64,000 nt of DNA from Pusillimonas noertemannii (lineage in GTDB: Bacteria; Pseudomonadota; Gammaproteobacteria; Burkholderiales; Burkholderiaceae_B). The notes under the pieces were generated by a model, which was given only the letters and a program-made list of their open reading frames with translations, made no database searches and was not told the origin of the DNA. Positions within the stretch are counted from its first letter, which is position 1; every line of letters starts with the position of its first letter. Where the stretch lies: the NCBI RefSeq assembly GCF_003096595.1, contig NZ_QEKO01000003.1, positions 186,001 through 250,000 of the forward strand. The letters run 5' to 3'. Position numbers and translations under genes: made by a program. Positions 60,233-64,000 of the stretch are shown piece after piece.

Positions 60233-62275
60233 TTATGTCGAGACGCGGCTCCCCGACCTGCGTTCGCGATAGATCAGGTCCACGATTTCTCCGCTGGCCT
60301 GGTACCCGTCCACCAACTGGTAGAACAGCTCGCGCGAGCGCGGATAGTCATCATTGCGAATGGCGCCGTCCAGCTCTGCCAGGGCGGCCTTCAGCGCTTC
60401 CCAAGGCATGTCTTTTTCGTTGGCGCGCATGATCATGGGATGGTCGGTAGGCGACACATTGTCGCCGATCAACAGTTCTTCATAGAGCTTCTCGCCGGGG
60501 CGCAGGCCGGTGTAGCGGATCTCGATGTCGCCGTCCGCATTGCCGGGGTGGCGCACGCTCAGGCCAGAAAGCTGGATCATCTTTTCGGCCAGCTTGGCGA
60601 TCTTCACCGGCTCGCCCATGTCCAGTACGAAGACGTCGCCGCCCTGGCCCATGGAGCCAGCCTGGATCACCAGCTGGGCGGCCTCGGGTATGGTCATGAA
60701 GTAGCGCGTGATCTCGGGGTCGGTAACGGTTACGGGGCCTCCCTGGCGGATCTGCTGCTTGAACAGGGGAATGACCGAACCCGACGAGCCCAGCACATTG
60801 CCGAAGCGCACCATGGTGAAGCGGGTGCGGTTGTCGATGGCGTCGTCGCGCTTGCCGTATGGAACGGGCCGCTCTTCCTTTGCAAGGGCCTGCAGCACAA
60901 GTTCTGCCATGCGTTTGGTGCCGCCCATGACATTGGTGGGGCGCACGGCCTTGTCGGTGGAGACCAGCACGAAGTTGCTTACGCCCGCGCGCAGGGCGGC
61001 CTGCGCGGCATAAAGGGTGCCGAAGGTGTTGTTGACGATGCCTTCGGCGATGTTGTTCTCGACCATGGGCACGTGCTTGTAGGCGGCGGCATGGTAAATG
61101 GTGTCGACTTGCCAGGCCTCCATGGCGTCGAGCAGACGGGTCGGGTTGCGTACCGAGCCCAGCACCGGAACGATGCGTATGGCCAGGTCGGCATGCCGCA
61201 GGTGTTCTTCGAGCTCGCGCTGAATGGCGTACAGGCCGAACTCGGAGTGCTCGAACAGGATCAGGGCGCGAGGCGAGCGCCGCACGATCTGCCGGCATAG
61301 CTCCGAGCCTATGGAGCCTCCCGCTCCTGTCACCATGACCACCTGCTGGTCGATGCAGCGCGCGAAGAGGGCCTGGTCGGGCGCGACGGGTTCGCGGCCC
61401 AGCAGGTCGTCGATCTGCACTTCGCGCAGCGTCTCGACCCGGACCCTCCCCGAGGCCAGGTCCATCAGCCCGGGCAGGGTGCGCACGGGTACGGAATGCT
61501 TCGCCAGCACGTCGACGATTTCGTTACGGCGCGCACGCGAGGCCGAGGGAATGGCCAGCAGGATTTCCTGTGCGTCGGTGTCGCGCAGCATGAAGTCCAG
61601 GTCATCGGGCGAATACACCTGCAGGCCGGCCATAAGGCGTCCGGCCAGCTCTTTGTTGTCATCCAGGAAGCCCACGGCCAGCAGTTCGCCGCCAAGGCGC
61701 AAGGCCTGCAGTAGCTGGTTGCCCGCGGCTCCGGCCCCGTAGATCACCACCCTGGGGCGTTCTTCCCTGCGCCGGCCGCCATTGGGTATGAGGGGCAGGG
61801 TATGTTCGCCGAACTGCACGTCGTTGAAGTAGTGGCGCACCAGCACGCGCAGTCCGCCGATGAAGAGCAGGCTCAGCAGCCAGTAGATGACGATGGTGGA
61901 TCGCGGTACGACGGCGGGCGAGTCGCCATACAGGTATACGACGGCGGCAAGCAGGGCCGCAGCCGCGGTCACGACCCGGCCTATGGCGACCAGGGCCTGG
62001 GGGCCGAGATAGCGCATGACGGTGCGGTACAGGCCGCAGCGCAGGAAGAGGGGTATGGCCGTGAGCGGGGCGGCGGTGAACAGCCATGCATGAACGCCGA
62101 GGGGCTGCACGATGCTGGCGTCGCCCAGCCGTATGACAAACGCCAGCCACAGCGCCAGCCAGATGAGCAGCACGTCCACGGCGATCTGCAGCATGCGCTT
62201 GCTGCGCGGCGAAAGCCTCAGCAGCCGTTCCCTCAGCGCATGGCTATGGACGTGCAGGATTCGTTCACTGTCCAT
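60233..62275 (-). CDS. membrane nucleotide-sugar epimerase/dehydratase (WbpM/CapD/FlaA1 family)
   Basis: 680 residues. About four N-terminal membrane segments (residues 25-140), a CoA-binding-like Rossmann part from 175 (VIYGAGAAGNQLL), then a C-terminal SDR domain from about 312 (VTGAGGSIGSELCRQI). The catalytic Ser is in VLVSTDKAV. The usual SDR Tyr-x3-Lys reads M-G-G-T-K, the Met substitution known from WbpM/FlaA1. It acts as UDP-N-acetylglucosamine 4,6-dehydratase or epimerase in making unusual surface sugars. It overlaps the aminotransferase gene by 11 nt. Confidence 0.92.
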   Translation of the reverse strand: MDSERILHVHSHALRERLLRLSPRSKRMLQIAVDVLLIWLALWLAFVIRLGDASIVQPLGVHAWLFTAAPLTAIPLFLRCGLYRTVMRYLGPQALVAIGRVVTAAAALLAAVVYLYGDSPAVVPRSTIVIYWLLSLLFIGGLRVLVRHYFNDVQFGEHTLPLIPNGGRRREERPRVVIYGAGAAGNQLLQALRLGGELLAVGFLDDNKELAGRLMAGLQVYSPDDLDFMLRDTDAQEILLAIPSASRARRNEIVDVLAKHSVPVRTLPGLMDLASGRVRVETLREVQIDDLLGREPVAPDQALFARCIDQQVVMVTGAGGSIGSELCRQIVRRSPRALILFEHSEFGLYAIQRELEEHLRHADLAIRIVPVLGSVRNPTRLLDAMEAWQVDTIYHAAAYKHVPMVENNIAEGIVNNTFGTLYAAQAALRAGVSNFVLVSTDKAVRPTNVMGGTKRMAELVLQALAKEERPVPYGKRDDAIDNRTRFTMVRFGNVLGSSGSVIPLFKQQIRQGGPVTVTDPEITRYFMTIPEAAQLVIQAGSMGQGGDVFVLDMGEPVKIAKLAEKMIQLSGLSVRHPGNADGDIEIRYTGLRPGEKLYEELLIGDNVSPTDHPMIMRANEKDMPWEALKAALAELDGAIRNDDYPRSRELFYQLVDGYQASGEIVDLIYRERRSGSRVST

Positions 62276-63461
62276 GATGGATTTCCGTACTTGTTGCCTG
62301 GCGCATGACTTCGGCCAGCGCCATGCAGGTTTGCGTTATTTCGTGTTCGTCCAGGGTGGGATGAACCAGGAACATCAGGGCGGTTTCGCCCAGTTCGCGG
62401 CTTACCGGCAGGGGCCGGGCGGGGCGCCAGCCCGTGCCGTCGAAGGCTTTCTCCAGGTAGACCTCGGAGCACGACCCCTGGTAGCAGGGCACGCCGCGCG
62501 CATTGATTTCCTGGATGATGCGGTCGCGGCTCCAGCCTTCGTCCAGGCGTTCTGGCTCGACGAAGACATAGCATTTGTAGGCGGCGTGCTGGCAATAGCC
62601 GGGCACCCTGGGTGCGCGCAGGCCGGGAATGCGGCGCGCCGCATTCCATATGCGGCGCGCATTGGTCAGCCTGCGTTCATGCCACTCGGGCATGCGCTGA
62701 AGCTGGATGCGGCCGATGGCGGCCTGGGTTTCCTGCATGCGCCAGTTGGTGCCGAAGCTTTCGTGCAGCCAGCGAAAGCCGGGCGGATGCTTGCGCTCGT
62801 GCACCGCCTCCCAGCTTTTGCCATGGTCCTTGTAGGCCCAGATCTTGCGCCACAGACCCTGGTCGTTGGTGGTGACCATGCCGCCTTCGCCGCCCGTGGT
62901 CATGATCTTGTCCTGGCAGAATGACCATGCGCCTATGTGGCCGATGGAGCCGACGGGCCGGTTCTTGTAGCGGGCGCCATGGGCCTGGGCGCAGTCTTCG
63001 ATGACGGCCAGGTCATGCTGGCGGGCCAGCTCCATGATGGGATCCATGTCGCAGGGCCAGCCTGCCAGATGAACGCATATCACGGCTCGGGTGCGCGGCG
63101 TAAGCACGGCGGAAATGGTTTGCGCCGTGAGGTTCTGCGAGTCGCAGTCGACGTCGGCGAACACGGGTGTGGCGCCCGCCCGCACGACGCACGATGCCGA
63201 GGCCAGGAAGGTGCGCGGCGTGACGATGACTTCGTCGCCCGGCCCCACGTCCAGAGCCATCAGTGCAGCTTCGAGCGCCTGAGTACCGTTGCCCAGCGCC
63301 ACGGCGTGGGCGCAGCCGGCCCAGCCGGCAAATTCCGTTTCGAACAAGCGGCCTTCCTGACCGGTCCAATAATTGACCTTGTTGGAACGCAGTACGTTGC
63401 CGACGGCCTGGATTTCCTCGTCGGTATAGCTGGGCCAGGGCGAAAAAGAAGTATTGAGCAT
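62265..63461 (-). CDS. DegT/DnrJ/EryC1-family sugar aminotransferase
   Basis: 398 residues. PLP-binding lysine in SFCQDKIMTTGGEGG near residue 190, GNGTQALEAALMAL near 60 and IEDCAQAHGA near 160 are typical of nucleotide-sugar aminotransferases. It transfers an amino group to a keto-sugar, probably one produced by a dehydratase such as its neighbour. I start it at the ATG 63461, where family similarity begins; the longer upstream frame is antisense or shifted over the acyltransferase gene. Confidence 0.9.
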   Translation of the reverse strand: MLNTSFSPWPSYTDEEIQAVGNVLRSNKVNYWTGQEGRLFETEFAGWAGCAHAVALGNGTQALEAALMALDVGPGDEVIVTPRTFLASASCVVRAGATPVFADVDCDSQNLTAQTISAVLTPRTRAVICVHLAGWPCDMDPIMELARQHDLAVIEDCAQAHGARYKNRPVGSIGHIGAWSFCQDKIMTTGGEGGMVTTNDQGLWRKIWAYKDHGKSWEAVHERKHPPGFRWLHESFGTNWRMQETQAAIGRIQLQRMPEWHERRLTNARRIWNAARRIPGLRAPRVPGYCQHAAYKCYVFVEPERLDEGWSRDRIIQEINARGVPCYQGSCSEVYLEKAFDGTGWRPARPLPVSRELGETALMFLVHPTLDEHEITQTCMALAEVMRQATSTEIHHGQ

Positions 63462-63478
63462 GGTCTGTACGCTTGTGT

Positions 63479-64000
63479 TCAAGGGTGTCGGGAAGGATGT
63501 GCAGAGGCGGGGTCGAGCTCGCCGGCGGCGGGAGGGCAATGGCGCGGGCGGGAGCGCGCCGGGGTGCCGACTGCGACCATGGCGTCCGCCACGTCTCGTA
63601 CGACGGTGGCGCCGCTGCCTATGGTGCTGTCGCTGCCTATGTGGATCAGGTGGTTGACGTTGGCGCCCAGGCCTATCCAGCTGAGCCGGCCGACATGCAC
63701 GCCGCCGCCCAGGCCGGCGTTGGGGCCGACGTGGACGAAGTCCTCCAGCACGCAGTCGTGCTCCACCGTGCATCCGGAGTTCAGTATTACGCCCGCCCCT
63801 ATCTGCGCGCCCGCATTGACGATGGCTCGTGCGAAGACGGCGCATCCCGCGCCCAGGTCGGCATAGCGGCTGACGACGGCGGTGGGATGCACGACGCAGG
63901 CCAGGGGGGCGCCGGCTTCGAGCAGGCGTCGCTGCAGGCGGGCGCGAACATGGTTGTCGCCGATGCCGATGATGACGCCGTCGTATTCGTCCAGTCGTTC
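63479..64000 (-). CDS. PglD/NeuD-type sugar acetyltransferase, 5' part cut by window edge
   Basis: The frame is open up to the window edge (173 codons visible). It begins within an N-terminal Rossmann-like segment (VIIGIGDNHVRARLQRRLLE), passes through a left-handed beta-helix of hexapeptide repeats (AGAQIGAGVILNSG, HVGPNAGLGGGV, IGSDSTIGSGATV), and ends with a proline-rich tail. The catalytic His lies in VEHDC. It acetylates amino sugars such as a UDP-4-amino-sugar, fitting the aminotransferase and dehydratase downstream. An internal GTG at 63892 is not the start. Confidence 0.9.
   Translation of the reverse strand, partial: ERLDEYDGVIIGIGDNHVRARLQRRLLEAGAPLACVVHPTAVVSRYADLGAGCAVFARAIVNAGAQIGAGVILNSGCTVEHDCVLEDFVHVGPNAGLGGGVHVGRLSWIGLGANVNHLIHIGSDSTIGSGATVVRDVADAMVAVGTPARSRPRHCPPAAGELDPASAHPSRHP

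Noticed and set aside
60440-61300. 286-codon plus-strand frame, and a 272-codon minus-strand frame at 60480-61298
   Set aside because: Both lie within the WbpM-like gene in the wrong frame and have low-complexity composition with no recognised domain.
62937-63866. 309-codon plus-strand frame near the right edge
   Set aside because: It is antisense to the aminotransferase and acetyltransferase genes; Gly/Ala/Arg-rich shadow.
1-64000. tRNA, rRNA, CRISPR arrays, insertion sequences, phage attachment sites
   Set aside because: I looked for transposase-like genes, terminal inverted repeats, regularly spaced repeats and tRNA-like cloverleaf ends and found none that I could support by eye.

Overview
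The window looks like a chromosomal segment of a high-GC betaproteobacterium, most likely of the family Alcaligenaceae (Bordetella/Achromobacter/Pusillimonas type). I infer this from the many TRAP transporters and orphan periplasmic binding proteins, a DUF4148 protein typical of Burkholderiales, the make-up of the hpa cluster, and a WbpM/DegT/PglD-like surface-sugar locus. I found no rRNA, tRNA, CRISPR array, insertion sequence or phage gene.

Layout. 1-13 kb: TRAP small permease (cut by the edge), a degenerate alpha/beta-hydrolase, a dienelactone hydrolase-NTF2 fusion, two orphan binding proteins, an IclR regulator, a three-gene ring-hydroxylating dioxygenase operon, and an operon of a ThDP decarboxylase-like enzyme and an aldehyde dehydrogenase. 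Four promoters here share one architecture: a good sigma70 promoter with a TGTCCG-N5-CGGACA-type palindrome 8-10 nt past the -10. They look like one regulon. 13-18 kb: a CoA-dependent side-chain block (thiolase-like protein plus DUF35, SDR, MaoC hydratase, acyl-CoA ligase). 18-26 kb: a styrene-monooxygenase-like two-component flavoenzyme, LysR, SDR, a complete TRAP transporter and a second IclR. 26-31 kb: a P450-aldehyde dehydrogenase-alcohol dehydrogenase operon and a third IclR. 31-38 kb: a Rieske oxygenase, a frameshifted SDR, a second StyA/flavin-reductase pair and a second TRAP system. 38-48 kb: cyclase-ALDH-Rieske oxygenase divergent from a second ThDP enzyme, then a MarR regulator and an ABC importer. 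Four TGTATG-N4-CATACA-type sites tie this section together. An orphan ABC binding protein follows.

48.5-59.7 kb is a complete 4-hydroxyphenylacetate (homoprotocatechuate) pathway: hpaBC hydroxylate the ring, hpaD opens it, hpaE, F, G1/G2, H and I take it to pyruvate and succinate semialdehyde, and a GabD-type dehydrogenase finishes it. hpaR (MarR) and hpaA (AraC) regulate. 59.7-64 kb holds a small exported DUF4148 protein and surface polysaccharide genes.

The first 48 kb is a patchwork catabolic island in which similar modules recur (SDR-StyA-flavin reductase twice, ThDP enzyme with ALDH twice, a Rieske oxygenase pair, related IclR regulators). It reads as uptake plus stepwise oxidation of one or more aromatic acids or side-chain aromatics. 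The actual substrates cannot be read from the sequence.
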